Assembly: GCA_035536995.1 (NCBI GenBank)
Contig: DATLNB010000054.1
Location: 1 to 64,000 of the forward strand
Origin: AV80 sp035536995
Lineage (GTDB): Bacteria; Verrucomicrobiota; Verrucomicrobiia; Chthoniobacterales; UBA10450
Length of the DNA stretch: 64,000 bases
Direction: 5' to 3'
Shown here: positions 44,555 to 52,591 of the stretch, piece after piece
How the letters are laid out: each line of letters begins with the position of its first letter
Position numbering within the stretch: the stretch's first letter is position 1
Made by a program: the position numbers and the translations under genes
The notes under the pieces: generated by a model
The model's input: the letters and a program-made list of their open reading frames with translations, nothing else
The model's database searches: none
Told to the model about the DNA's origin: nothing

Positions 44555-45034
44555 CTAGCCTTTGCGGAGTTTCTCGAGTTCCGCAATGAAAGCCTCCGGA
44601 CCGCCCCGCACATAGCCGAGCGCGCCGACGGTCTTGCCGTTGCTGTCCAGGACGACGACGGTAGGGAAACCCTGGATCCGATATTGCATGGCGAGCCGCT
44701 CGTTCTGGGCCTGCGTTTCAGCCGGCAGCTCTTTACGCTTGGGAAAATCAAGCTCGAGCAGGACGAGGTTCTTGCTCGCATACTCCTTAAACTCCGGTTT
44801 GGAGAATATTTCCTTGTCGAGCATGATGCACCAGCCACACCAGTCCGAGCCGGTGAAATCCATCAGGAGAAGCTTCTGCCCCGCTTTCGCTTCCTCCTGG
44901 GCCTGGGCGAAATTCGTCAGCCAGCCGGACTTGGTTGAGCCGGAACCTTTTGTCGCCTCCTGCGCCGTCGTGCTTTTCGAGCAGGAGATGGCGAAGAGAC
45001 CGGCAACGACAATGAGGGCTCGCAGATTTCTCAC
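44555..45034 (-). CDS. Thioredoxin-fold lipoprotein
   Basis: The 159-residue protein has a lipoprotein signal (LIVVAGLFAISC, lipobox AISC with Cys18). Its thioredoxin-like domain (about 38-155) has the redox pair in GSDWCGWCIMLD and the cis-proline strand IQGFPTVVVLDSNGK. The CGWC centre and the longer insertion before the second half are typical of periplasmic thioredoxin_7 proteins with reductase function. It would sit on the membrane and could receive electrons from the DsbD-like protein at 17938. It converges with the hybrid kinase after 4 bp. Confidence 0.88.
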   Translation of the reverse strand: MRNLRALIVVAGLFAISCSKSTTAQEATKGSGSTKSGWLTNFAQAQEEAKAGQKLLLMDFTGSDWCGWCIMLDKEIFSKPEFKEYASKNLVLLELDFPKRKELPAETQAQNERLAMQYRIQGFPTVVVLDSNGKTVGALGYVRGGPEAFIAELEKLRKG

Positions 45035-45089
45035 GCCCTAACTTCCGGTAGCTTGGCGGCGCGCGCAAGCTGCGGCTTCCGTACAAAGC

Positions 45090-45115
45090 TAGCCCGGCGC
45101 GTGGACGCCGGGCTA
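45090..45115 (-). terminator. Strong hairpin downstream of the SWIB gene
   Basis: Perfect 10-bp arms TAGCCCGGCG and CGCCGGGCTA flank a 6-base loop. The hairpin lies 17 bases downstream of the SWIB stop on the minus strand, followed by GCTTTG, so the U-run is short. Confidence 0.55.
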
Positions 45116-45132
45116 AAAACTAACCGAAAGAT

Positions 45133-45420
45133 TTATTTGAGGTGTCCGGAGACGAGTTTGGTCATCTCGAACATGCTGACCTGGCTCTTGCCGTTGAAGA
45201 CCGGCTTAAGCGAATCGTCCGCATTGATCATGGTCCGCTTTTTCTTATCCTGGCAGCCGTTCTTCTTGATGTAGTCCCAGAGTTTCTTGGTGAGCTCGGA
45301 ACGTGGGAGCGGTTTTGAGCCGACGATTGCGGAGAGTTTTTCGTCGGGCTGCACCGGTCTCATGAAGGCGGCGTTCGGTTTACGTTTTGAAGGAGTCTTT
45401 TTGGCTTTGGTTTTCGGCAT
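45133..45420 (-). CDS. SWIB/MDM2-domain protein
   Basis: The 95-residue protein starts with a Lys-rich tail (MPKTKAKKTPSKRKPN) followed by a SWIB domain (about 20-95). The domain shows LSAIVGSKPLPRSELTKKLW, DYIKKNGCQDKKKRTMINAD and the closing FNGKSQVSMFEMTKLVSGHL. SWIB domains are found in eukaryotic chromatin-remodelling factors and in Chlamydiae, where one copy is fused to topoisomerase I. Here it stands alone. The basic tail suggests nucleic-acid contact, which is inference. Confidence 0.9.
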   Translation of the reverse strand: MPKTKAKKTPSKRKPNAAFMRPVQPDEKLSAIVGSKPLPRSELTKKLWDYIKKNGCQDKKKRTMINADDSLKPVFNGKSQVSMFEMTKLVSGHLK

Positions 45421-45480
45421 AGAGGCTGACTAATCCTTCTCTCGTAGGAGGGCAATAATAAATTTAGCAAAAATCGCGGG

Positions 45481-46647
45481 TCAACGCGCGCGTTGGACAG
45501 CGATTGCCGCGACGTCATCCGCCATCGCTTTGCTGTCATCGCTTGGCGTAGTTTGGGCCAGGACACGGTCGAGCAAAGCCTGGGCGCTTTCGGCCAGAGG
45601 TTGCAGCATCTCCGCAAGCCGCATCGCGGAATCGCGCGTGTTTTCGTCGCGCCCCGAACCATAAATCCCGTCGGTGTAGAGAAAGAAGGCGTCGCCCGGT
45701 TCGAGATCGATTTCAGTTTCGACAAACTCGGAGCGGTCGAGCAATCCCAGTGGCGGAGCCGATGAAGGGACCGATTCACTCCGGCCGCCGCTCCGCGCGA
45801 CCAGTAATGGCGGATGACCCGCGCCCACGACGCTGGCTCGCCCGCTGACCGGGTCGAGGGCCACGCACATCGCGGTCATGAAGGAGCGTGCTCCGAAAAT
45901 GCTGCGAAAATCCTTGTTCACCGCTTCCATAATTTCCGCCGGTCGGCTGTTTTCCGCGGTCCCGTGATGAAAAAGCAATTTGGCCAGGGTCGTCAGCAAA
46001 GCCGCTGAAGCTCCGTGTCCCGTTGCGTCCACGATCCAGAACAAGGTGCGGCCATCGCGCATTCGCAGCCATCCATAGATATCGCCGCCGACCTGAATCA
46101 CCGGGCGGTAGCAGGCCGCGATTTCCCAGCCGGGGAGGACGGGGGGTTTCTGGGGGATGAGCGATTGCTGAGTCAGCCGCGCTGCTTCGAGGTCCCGCTC
46201 GAGATTGTGGCGCCAGGCCTCGAGCTCATCGTTTTGTTTTTGTAATTGGCTCCGCATCGAGCGGAGGCGCAACTGCGTATCGATCCGGGCGCGGAGCACG
46301 GCCTGGTTGATCGGTTTGGTCACGAAATCGTCGGCCCCGGCTTCCAGGCAAAGCACCTCGCTTTCTTCGCCCCCGTGACCCGTCAGCATGATGGTTGGTA
46401 TTTGGGCCACCATCGCACTGGGGTCGTGCCGCAACCGCTTCAGGACCTCAGCTCCATCCATTCCGGGCATGTCGAAATCCAGGAGAAGCAGCGCCGGTGG
46501 ATCCGCGTGAAGCATTTTGAGCGCTTCAATCCCGTCAGGCGCTTCGACGCAGGAAAATCCGGCACCCGTGAGGATGCGGCCGAGGAGCTTGCGGCTCATC
46601 GGGTCGTCATCGGCCACCAGGATTTGTTCGCCGGAGTTCTTCGCCAT
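45481..46647 (-). CDS. Response regulator with SpoIIE/PP2C phosphatase output
   Basis: The 388-residue protein has a receiver domain (about 8-125, acceptor Asp57 in LLLLDFDMPG, and FVTKPI). A coiled linker and the RsbU-type opening RDLEAARLTQQSLIPQKPPV lead to a PP2C domain (about 170-388). The metal-site aspartates are in VGGDIYGW, VDATGHGASA and, near the end, MADDVAAIAV. Such proteins dephosphorylate STAS antagonists in partner-switching networks. The STAS protein at 55981 is a possible target, although it has its own phosphatase next to it. A TTGATT-CGA-AATCAA palindrome lies 11 bp upstream of the start. Confidence 0.92.
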   Translation of the reverse strand: MAKNSGEQILVADDDPMSRKLLGRILTGAGFSCVEAPDGIEALKMLHADPPALLLLDFDMPGMDGAEVLKRLRHDPSAMVAQIPTIMLTGHGGEESEVLCLEAGADDFVTKPINQAVLRARIDTQLRLRSMRSQLQKQNDELEAWRHNLERDLEAARLTQQSLIPQKPPVLPGWEIAACYRPVIQVGGDIYGWLRMRDGRTLFWIVDATGHGASAALLTTLAKLLFHHGTAENSRPAEIMEAVNKDFRSIFGARSFMTAMCVALDPVSGRASVVGAGHPPLLVARSGGRSESVPSSAPPLGLLDRSEFVETEIDLEPGDAFFLYTDGIYGSGRDENTRDSAMRLAEMLQPLAESAQALLDRVLAQTTPSDDSKAMADDVAAIAVQRAR

Positions 46648-46657
46648 GGTTTTTCCT

Positions 46658-46672
46658 TTGATTCGAAATCAA
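46658..46672. promoter_or_regulatory. Palindrome, possible operator
   Basis: TTGATT, a 3-bp centre CGA and AATCAA form a perfect 6-bp inverted repeat 11 bp upstream of the PP2C gene start, between divergent genes. The regulator is unknown. Confidence 0.35.
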
Positions 46673-46804
46673 GCGGTTCGCGAACTGTATTTTTTCGCGG
46701 GCGGGGCTTGGCGCCGATCGATGTGCGGCGACATGCTCTGCATTTAGCGATTGTCAGCAGCCCGACATTGAATTACAACCGTTCACTGCCGTCGATAATT
46801 GCTT

Positions 46805-47209
46805 ATGAAACTTTCGAATTCGCTCTTGCTTCTTGGTGCCATAGCCATGCTTTCCGCCTGCGAGGACGAACCGCCCGTCCGTTCGACGCGCCGGCCGCCG
46901 GCGAAATATCCGCCGACCGTGAATTCGCAATATCCGCCTCCGCCGCAGCCTTACGATCCGAATAACCCGCCAGGCCCGACCCCGCCGCCGGTTACGAATA
47001 CCCCGGCCGATCCGACGCCTCAGCCGACCGCTGCGACGGTGAACAAGCCCACAAAGGGAGATTTACCCTACGGAATTCCGGTTCCTAACAAGCCGGGTTT
47101 CGTGACCAGCCCGTACGCGCCGAACTCCGGATACGTTGACGTGCGCGGCTTCCCGCCGGGGACCGAGGTAAAGGATCCCTACACCCAAAAAATCTTCCTC
47201 GTCCCGTAA
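46805..47209 (+). CDS. Pro-rich lipoprotein with the NKPGFV...KIFLVP C-terminal module
   Basis: The 134-residue protein has a lipoprotein signal (LLLLGAIAMLSAC, lipobox LSAC) and a Pro/Tyr/Thr-rich stalk (about 20-90, with PPPPQPYDPNNPPGPTPPP). The 43-residue C-terminal module (92-134) ends VKDPYTQKIFLVP. The module is 29/43 identical to that of the lipoprotein at 14855-15370, although the stalks differ in composition. This is the same architecture with a different linker. Function is unknown. ATG 46805 gives MKLSNSLLLL; a TTG two codons earlier is less likely. It is divergent from the REC-PP2C gene. Confidence 0.78.
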   Translation: MKLSNSLLLLGAIAMLSACEDEPPVRSTRRPPAKYPPTVNSQYPPPPQPYDPNNPPGPTPPPVTNTPADPTPQPTAATVNKPTKGDLPYGIPVPNKPGFVTSPYAPNSGYVDVRGFPPGTEVKDPYTQKIFLVP

Positions 47210-47384
47210 CGATCGTGCCCATCCGGCTCGCTCTGCCAGTGGCCGGGAAGCAAAAGTTGGGGAAGCGCAAGACAAAGACCTCGCGTGCTGGACAAGCTCG
47301 CGAATTCTCCCGATGCTGAACGTCGCTCGTCGCCGTTTTGTTGCGCGCGCGGCGACGCAGATCCAACCGAATAGTTAGAGTCAC

Positions 47385-48737
47385 ATGGAATTTCGTATCA
47401 AACGCGCGCCCCGGATCGAGGCGGAGATCACCGTTCCCGGCGACAAAAGTATCTCGCATCGCGCGGTCATTCTCGCGGCGCTAACCAACGGCGTCTGCGT
47501 TCTGCGCGGATTCCTGCCCAGCGACGATTGCCTCCGAACCGTGCAGGCCATGCGCGCCCTCGGCATTAAAATCGAGCATCCGGAGCCCGACATGCTCGTT
47601 GTTCATGGAAAGAAGCGGCTCCTGACTGCGCCCTCAGGGGAGATAGATTGCGGAAATTCGGCCACCACCATGCGGCTTCTCGCCGGACTGCTCGCCGGGC
47701 AAAACTTTGACAGCGTCCTGGTAGGCGGCGCCAGCCTCTCTGCGCGGCCGATGGATCGCGTGATCGTGCCCCTGCGCAAAATGGGAGCGCAGATCGTCGC
47801 CCAGGGACCGAATGAGACAGCTCCCGTGAAAATTCACGGAGTGAAGTTAAAAGGCGCGAGCCACGATTTGCCGGTCGCCAGCGCGCAAGTGAAGAGCGCG
47901 CTGCTTCTGGCGGGCCTGTTCGCGAAGGGTAAGACGACAGTGCGCGAGCCGTTTGTGAGCCGGAACCACACGGAGCTAATGCTGAACTACTTTCTCGTCC
48001 GCACGGTCCGGGAAGAAAACGAAGCGATCAGCATCTTCGGCGACCAGGTCCCGGAATCGCGGGACTTCGCGATCCCCGGGGATATTTCCTCGGCCGCGTT
48101 CTGGCTGGTGGCGGCGGCCCTTCAACCCGGCGGCCATCTGCTTGTCCGCGACGTGGGATTGAACGATACCCGCAGCGCCGTTCTCGGCGTGCTCGTGCGA
48201 ATGGGGGCACAAGTGCGGGAAGCGATCGACGATGTGGACCAGGTGGAGCCAAGTGGCACTGTCGAAATAACCGGCGCGCCTCTGAAGGGCACCGTCATTC
48301 AGGGCAAAGAAATCCCCCAGCTAATCGATGAGCTGCCGATCCTCGCGGTAGCGGGCGCACTGGCCAACGGAACAACCATTATCCGGCAGGCCCAGGAGCT
48401 TCGCGTCAAGGAAACCGACCGGATCGCGGCGATCGCGCACAATTTGCGGGCGATGGGCGCACAGGTCGTCGAGCTTGACGACGGCCTCGAAATTCAAGGC
48501 CGCGCCGACCTGCGAGGCGCACGCGTGGCCAGCTTCGGCGATCATCGAATTGCCATGGCCTTCGCGGTCGCCGGCATGTTCGCGGACGGCGAAACCACGG
48601 TTCAGGATGTCGAGTGCGTCCGTGAGTCGTACCCAGGTTTCGAGAAGGCGCTGGATGAATTTGTCAGCGCTAAACGAATTCGCGTGACGACGCCGGTGAT
48701 CAGCTCCTTGACGCCCGCCAAAGTGGACGAGGAATGA
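47385..48737 (+). CDS. aroA: 3-phosphoshikimate 1-carboxyvinyltransferase (EPSP synthase), class II-like
   Basis: AroA makes EPSP from shikimate 3-phosphate and PEP. The 450-residue enzyme has VPGDKSISHRAVIL, SAQVKSALLLAGL, RNHTE, LNDTRSAVLGVL, RVKETDRI and the closing HRIAMAFAVAG. The sequence GNSATTMRLLAG (residues 90-101) has Ala93 where E. coli has Gly96. Together with G-D-K, S-A-Q-x-K, R-x-H-x-E and N-x-T-R it fits the class II enzymes, often poorly inhibited by glyphosate. It overlaps cmk by four bases (ATGA), a common aroA-cmk arrangement. Confidence 0.95.
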   Translation: MEFRIKRAPRIEAEITVPGDKSISHRAVILAALTNGVCVLRGFLPSDDCLRTVQAMRALGIKIEHPEPDMLVVHGKKRLLTAPSGEIDCGNSATTMRLLAGLLAGQNFDSVLVGGASLSARPMDRVIVPLRKMGAQIVAQGPNETAPVKIHGVKLKGASHDLPVASAQVKSALLLAGLFAKGKTTVREPFVSRNHTELMLNYFLVRTVREENEAISIFGDQVPESRDFAIPGDISSAAFWLVAAALQPGGHLLVRDVGLNDTRSAVLGVLVRMGAQVREAIDDVDQVEPSGTVEITGAPLKGTVIQGKEIPQLIDELPILAVAGALANGTTIIRQAQELRVKETDRIAAIAHNLRAMGAQVVELDDGLEIQGRADLRGARVASFGDHRIAMAFAVAGMFADGETTVQDVECVRESYPGFEKALDEFVSAKRIRVTTPVISSLTPAKVDEE

Positions 48738-49396
48738 GCGCGCGCGAAAGCGCTTATCGGGTCGTATCCATCGACGGACCGGCCGCCTCCGGTAAGAGCA
48801 GCGTGGCGCGAGCCCTGGCCCGGCGAATCGGCTTCGATTACGTTAATTCCGGCGCGATGTACCGGGCGGTCACGTGGTTTGTCCTCGGGCGCGGTGTTGC
48901 CGCGTCCGATGCCGAGGCGATCGCGAGCCTGGTGGCGGGCACCCGGATCGATTGCACGCTTGATGGCGACGGTTCCCGGATGTTGATCGATGGCATCGAT
49001 CCGAGCGCCCATCTTTGCGAAGATCAGGTGAACGCAGAAGTTTCGCGCGTCAGCAGTGTGCCGCGCGTCCGGGAAATCCTGGTCGAAAAGATGCGCGATT
49101 ACGCCCGGGACCGCGACATTGTCATGGAGGGACGCGATATCGGCTCGGTCGTGTTTCCGGACACTCCCTACAAATTCTACATCGACGCTTCGCCGGAAGT
49201 CCGCCTCCGCCGACGTGAAGCCCAGGGCCTCCGCGACCAAATCGCTGCCCGCGACCGGGCCGATTCTTCGCGCCGTGCGTCACCCCTCATCATCGCCGAG
49301 GACGCGCACGTCATCGACAGCTCGAACCTGACCATCGAAGGGGTGGTGGGGGAGATTGTCGGCCGGTTAAAGATAAAGGGGATGAAAATCGAGTAG
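48734..49396 (+). CDS. cmk: Cytidylate kinase
   Basis: Cmk phosphorylates CMP and dCMP. The 220-residue enzyme has the P-loop DGPAASGKSSVARAL (residues 14-28), the CMP-specific region GFDYVNSGAMYRAVTWF, MEGRDIGSVVFPD and RLRRREAQGLRDQIAARDRADSSR in the lid. The ATG lies in the aroA stop (ATGA). It is followed after 5 bp by an acyltransferase, making aroA-cmk-plsC a probable operon. Confidence 0.95.
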   Translation: MSARESAYRVVSIDGPAASGKSSVARALARRIGFDYVNSGAMYRAVTWFVLGRGVAASDAEAIASLVAGTRIDCTLDGDGSRMLIDGIDPSAHLCEDQVNAEVSRVSSVPRVREILVEKMRDYARDRDIVMEGRDIGSVVFPDTPYKFYIDASPEVRLRRREAQGLRDQIAARDRADSSRRASPLIIAEDAHVIDSSNLTIEGVVGEIVGRLKIKGMKIE

Positions 49397-49401
49397 CGGC
49401 T

Positions 49402-50019
49402 TTGAATCCCTATTACTGGGTTTGTTACCACCTCATCAAACTGCTGGCCCGGATTTTCTTCCGGCTCCGCGTTGTTCATCGCGAGCGAATGATCAATCAC
49501 GGCCCGGTGATTCTCGCTGCGAATCACCAGAGTTTTCTCGATCCGCCCCTGGCCGGGAGCGTCTCGGACCGCGGCATCTTTTTTCTCGCTCGCAAAAGTT
49601 TGCTCAACGGTCCCGTTCTCGGCTGGTTGTTGCCGAAATTGAACGTGATTCCGGTCGATTCCGAAACGGGTCGCGATCGCACCGCGTTGAAGGCGTTGAT
49701 CCGAATCTTAAAGGCTGGGGAAGGCACGCTCGTCTTCCCAGAGGGGGCGCGGACACTCGACGGCGCTTTGCAGCCGGCTCAGCCCGGGCTCGGCCTCGTC
49801 ATTGCTAAAACCCTCGCCCCAGTCGTGCCGATGCGCATTTTTGGCGCGTTCGATGCCTGGCCGGTCCACGAGAAGCTTCCGCGTCCGGGGCGCGTCACGA
49901 TTGTGGTGGGGCACCCGATCCATTTTACCGCAGAAGATCTACAGGCCGCCGGGAAGGACCTGTATCAGCAACTGAGCCAACGCGTGATGGACGCCATTGC
50001 GGCCCTGCCTCTGGAGTGA
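49402..50019 (+). CDS. 1-acyl-glycerol-3-phosphate acyltransferase (PlsC-type)
   Basis: The 205-residue membrane-associated enzyme has an N-terminal hydrophobic segment and the catalytic NHQSFLD (H-x4-D, residues 42-47). FLARKSLLNGPVLGWLLPKLN and LVFPEGARTLDG (acceptor phosphate binding) follow, then VPMRIFGAFDAWP. It transfers an acyl group to lysophosphatidic acid in phospholipid synthesis. The start is a TTG at 49402, 5 bp after cmk. It is probably in the aroA-cmk operon, as in several bacteria. Confidence 0.92.
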   Translation: MNPYYWVCYHLIKLLARIFFRLRVVHRERMINHGPVILAANHQSFLDPPLAGSVSDRGIFFLARKSLLNGPVLGWLLPKLNVIPVDSETGRDRTALKALIRILKAGEGTLVFPEGARTLDGALQPAQPGLGLVIAKTLAPVVPMRIFGAFDAWPVHEKLPRPGRVTIVVGHPIHFTAEDLQAAGKDLYQQLSQRVMDAIAALPLE

Positions 50020-50058
50020 CCGGCTTGCGCGCTTCCGCGGGGCGGGGGACGGTGCCCG

Positions 50059-50256
50059 ATGCCAGCACCTGAAACGGAAGGCGAACCAACGACCGTCCCA
50101 AAGGCCGGCGTGGTGCTAATGATCGTTATCGTCATTTCGATGGCGCTTCTGGCGATCTACGCGAATGTTCAGAAGGCCCGGCGCGATCAAATCGAGAAAG
50201 TTACGGTCACCCCGGTTTCACCCACCGCGTCCGCTTCGCCGCCTGCGAACCCTTAA
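50059..50256 (+). CDS. Small single-pass membrane protein
   Basis: The 65-residue product has an acidic head, one hydrophobic helix (about 16-36, AGVVLMIVIVISMALLAIYA), a basic juxtamembrane segment (NVQKARRDQIEKV) and a Ser/Pro-rich tail. It lies 39 bp after the plsC-type gene in the same direction and is followed by a terminator-like hairpin. No family recognised. Confidence 0.6.
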   Translation: MPAPETEGEPTTVPKAGVVLMIVIVISMALLAIYANVQKARRDQIEKVTVTPVSPTASASPPANP

Positions 50257-50261
50257 AACGT

Positions 50262-50292
50262 GCGGGCAGATACCCGCGCGGGGCCTTTTGTT
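50262..50292 (+). terminator. Terminator-like hairpin with T-rich tail
   Basis: GCGGG and CCCGC pair around CAGATA, followed by GCGGGG and then CCTTTTGTTT. It lies just after the small membrane protein gene and just before the repeat-rich lipoprotein start. Confidence 0.5.
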
Positions 50293-50328
50293 TCGAATAA
50301 CCCGGTAACCCCTTTGTCTAACCACACC

Positions 50329-52578
50329 ATGAAGAAGTTCGCCTTTATCCCGCTGATCGCCGCCCTGGCCGTTTTTGTTTCGTGCCAAAAACAGCAAACT
50401 GAAGAAGAACGCCGGGCTGAAGTCGAGCGGCAGGTGCAGGATCGTCTCGCGGCGGAGCGGGTTGAAGCGGAGAAGCAACGACTGGCGCAACAACAGCGCG
50501 ATCTGGAGGCGCGGGAGAAGGCAATTGCCGATCGCGAAGCGACCCCTTCGACGATCACGTCAGTGGAAGAAACGGCCGACGAATCGGTGGACACGGACGA
50601 AACCGAAATCCGGACGAAGAAACGCTCTCCTGCCGCTTACGGAATGTTTTATCAGAAGCTCGAGTCGCACGGCGACTGGCGAGAAACTGAGAGTTACGGT
50701 TATGTTTGGCAACCGCGTGTGGCCGAGGAATCGCGTGACTGGCGTCCCTACACCGAGGGTCGGTGGGTTTATAGCGATGCCGGGTGGACGTGGGTTTCGG
50801 ATGAGCCGTTTGGCTGGGCCACCTACCATTACGGGCGATGGGTGCGGCTTCGCCGGGTCGGCTGGGTCTGGGTGCCTGGCGTTCAATGGGGCCCTGCGTG
50901 GGTTTCCTGGCGCACGAGCAAGGATTACGTCGGCTGGGCGCCACTCCCGCCCGAAGCGCGATTTGACCGCCGCCACGGGATCCACAATTGGGCGGACAAT
51001 TATTACGACATTGGCCCGGATCAATACGCATTCGTCTCGAGCAACGAATTTGGCTCCGAACATGTGCGCCGGGCGATTGTTCCGTCCGAGCGCAATATCA
51101 CGATCGCCGTCGAGACTACGAACGTGACTCGAATCACGTTTGCCAATACCAGGATCGTAAATGAAGGGCCGAGCTACGAGGAACTCCGTTCCAGAGGTCC
51201 GCGTCCGATCCAGCGTCTTCGCCTCCGTTGGCAGCGGGATGCGGACACGGAGCAGGCCCGGATCGAGGGTGACGAGCTCGAAGTGTCGGCTCCACGCATT
51301 ACCGAGGTGCGTGAATTCCAGCGCCCGCGCCGCGTCCGGGAACGCGTCGTTGACGTGAGCATCGAGAACGGTTGGACCGCCATAACGGACCGCTCAGCGG
51401 CGGACCGCGCCCGAACGAAATTCCAAACCGAAGCAACGCCACCTCCAAACGCTCCGTCGAAACGTTTTGTGAAACCGGAAGAAACGGCCACAACGACAAG
51501 CTCACCTGCGCCGGCTTCGACTGCTGCCGCAACCGCGGCGCAAACGCCCGCGTCGGCGAACCCAACGCCGGCAGCTTCGAGCCCTTCGCCGGTGAGTACG
51601 CCTAAGCAATCGCCGAGCGCATCGCCTGAGGCCAGCACAACGTCCACCACAAAACCGTCGCCGAGCGCATCTCCTGCCGCGAGCGCAACCTCGACCGCAA
51701 AACCGTCGCCGAGTGCGTCGCCTGTGGCCAGTGCAGCATCGTCAGCAAGACCGTCGCCGAGTGCGTCGCCCGTGGCGAGCGCAGCATCGTCAGCAAAACC
51801 GTCGCCGAGTGCGTCGCCCGTGGCGAGCGCAGCGTCGTCAGCAAGACCGTCGCCGAGTCCAACAGCTTCCAGTTCGGCCACCGCCGCGACCGCGAGCCCA
51901 ACGCCAGTTGCATCGCCACGAACGCGGCCCTCCGCCTCGATGGCGCCGCGCGCAACACCATCCATCGCGCCGCTGGCCTCCGCCACGCCAGTGCCGACCG
52001 TCCCGGCAGCCAGCCCGAAAGCCGCAGCTTCGCCAACCCCGGTGGCGAGCCCGTCTGTGCCTCCGGTAACCCGCGTCCGTCCTTCGCCCTCGATCGCGCC
52101 ACGAACGAGTCCCGCACTAACGCCGGTTACGACGCCCGCCCCTGCCGCGTCCACGCCGCCAGCTTCGCCGCCGATTCAGCGCCGAACCCCGCCGCCGGCC
52201 AGTCCCGCTGCGAGCGTCCCGGCAATTACACCGGCACCGTCCATCGCTCCAAGCGTGCCCCCGACGACCCCCGCAACCCGGGCGAGCATAGCGCCACGGA
52301 TCCCGCTGGCGACGCCCGCTGCTACGCCAGTGACCACGCCCGCAACGGCCGACGCTCCATCAGCGCCACCGAACGTGCCCCGACGAATGCCGCCGCGCAT
52401 GACACCGCCGCCAGTTACCACCCCGCCGGTCGATACTCAGCCATCAACGGCGACCACACCGGACCCGGCGGCCGCGTCGGCACCCGCTGCGCCTGAGGAT
52501 CGCGCGCGCAATCGTCGGCCCCGCGTTCCTGGCGAGACCCCAACGCCAACGCCTGAGACGTCGACCCAGCCGAACTAA
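50329..52578 (+). CDS. Large lipoprotein with W/Y-rich domain and Pro/Ala/Ser repeats
   Basis: The 749-residue protein has a lipoprotein-like signal (LIAALAVFVSC). A charged coiled-coil-like region (about 22-68) is followed by a domain very rich in aromatic residues (about 75-235), with repeated DW-x-x-Y, GRWVYSDAGWTWVSDEPFGWA and WAPLPPEARFD patterns. The domain resembles the W/Y-rich secreted proteins annotated as DUF6600, which is an identification from memory. From about residue 360 to the end it is low-complexity Pro, Ala, Ser and Thr, including five 16-residue tandem repeats. It is likely a large surface or cell-wall-spanning lipoprotein. ATG 50329 sets the signal peptide. Confidence 0.8.
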   Translation: MKKFAFIPLIAALAVFVSCQKQQTEEERRAEVERQVQDRLAAERVEAEKQRLAQQQRDLEAREKAIADREATPSTITSVEETADESVDTDETEIRTKKRSPAAYGMFYQKLESHGDWRETESYGYVWQPRVAEESRDWRPYTEGRWVYSDAGWTWVSDEPFGWATYHYGRWVRLRRVGWVWVPGVQWGPAWVSWRTSKDYVGWAPLPPEARFDRRHGIHNWADNYYDIGPDQYAFVSSNEFGSEHVRRAIVPSERNITIAVETTNVTRITFANTRIVNEGPSYEELRSRGPRPIQRLRLRWQRDADTEQARIEGDELEVSAPRITEVREFQRPRRVRERVVDVSIENGWTAITDRSAADRARTKFQTEATPPPNAPSKRFVKPEETATTTSSPAPASTAAATAAQTPASANPTPAASSPSPVSTPKQSPSASPEASTTSTTKPSPSASPAASATSTAKPSPSASPVASAASSARPSPSASPVASAASSAKPSPSASPVASAASSARPSPSPTASSSATAATASPTPVASPRTRPSASMAPRATPSIAPLASATPVPTVPAASPKAAASPTPVASPSVPPVTRVRPSPSIAPRTSPALTPVTTPAPAASTPPASPPIQRRTPPPASPAASVPAITPAPSIAPSVPPTTPATRASIAPRIPLATPAATPVTTPATADAPSAPPNVPRRMPPRMTPPPVTTPPVDTQPSTATTPDPAAASAPAAPEDRARNRRPRVPGETPTPTPETSTQPN
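51610..51849. repeat. 48-bp tandem repeat, five units
   Basis: Five consecutive 48-bp units encode PSPSASP-x-AS-x-x-S-x-x-(K/R) repeats in the large lipoprotein. Units 3-5 are nearly identical, and the first two differ more. It is coding and in frame, not a CRISPR array. Confidence 0.85.
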
Positions 52579-52591
52579 CACCGCGTAATAT

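Noticed and set aside
51610..51849. Five repeats of 48 bp that could look like a CRISPR array
   Set aside because: There are no unique spacers between units, and the units are in frame with a coding region.
51174..52154. 326-codon minus-strand frame rich in Gly, Ala and Val
   Set aside because: It is the mirror of the Pro/Ala/Ser repeat region of the large lipoprotein and has no protein-like pattern.
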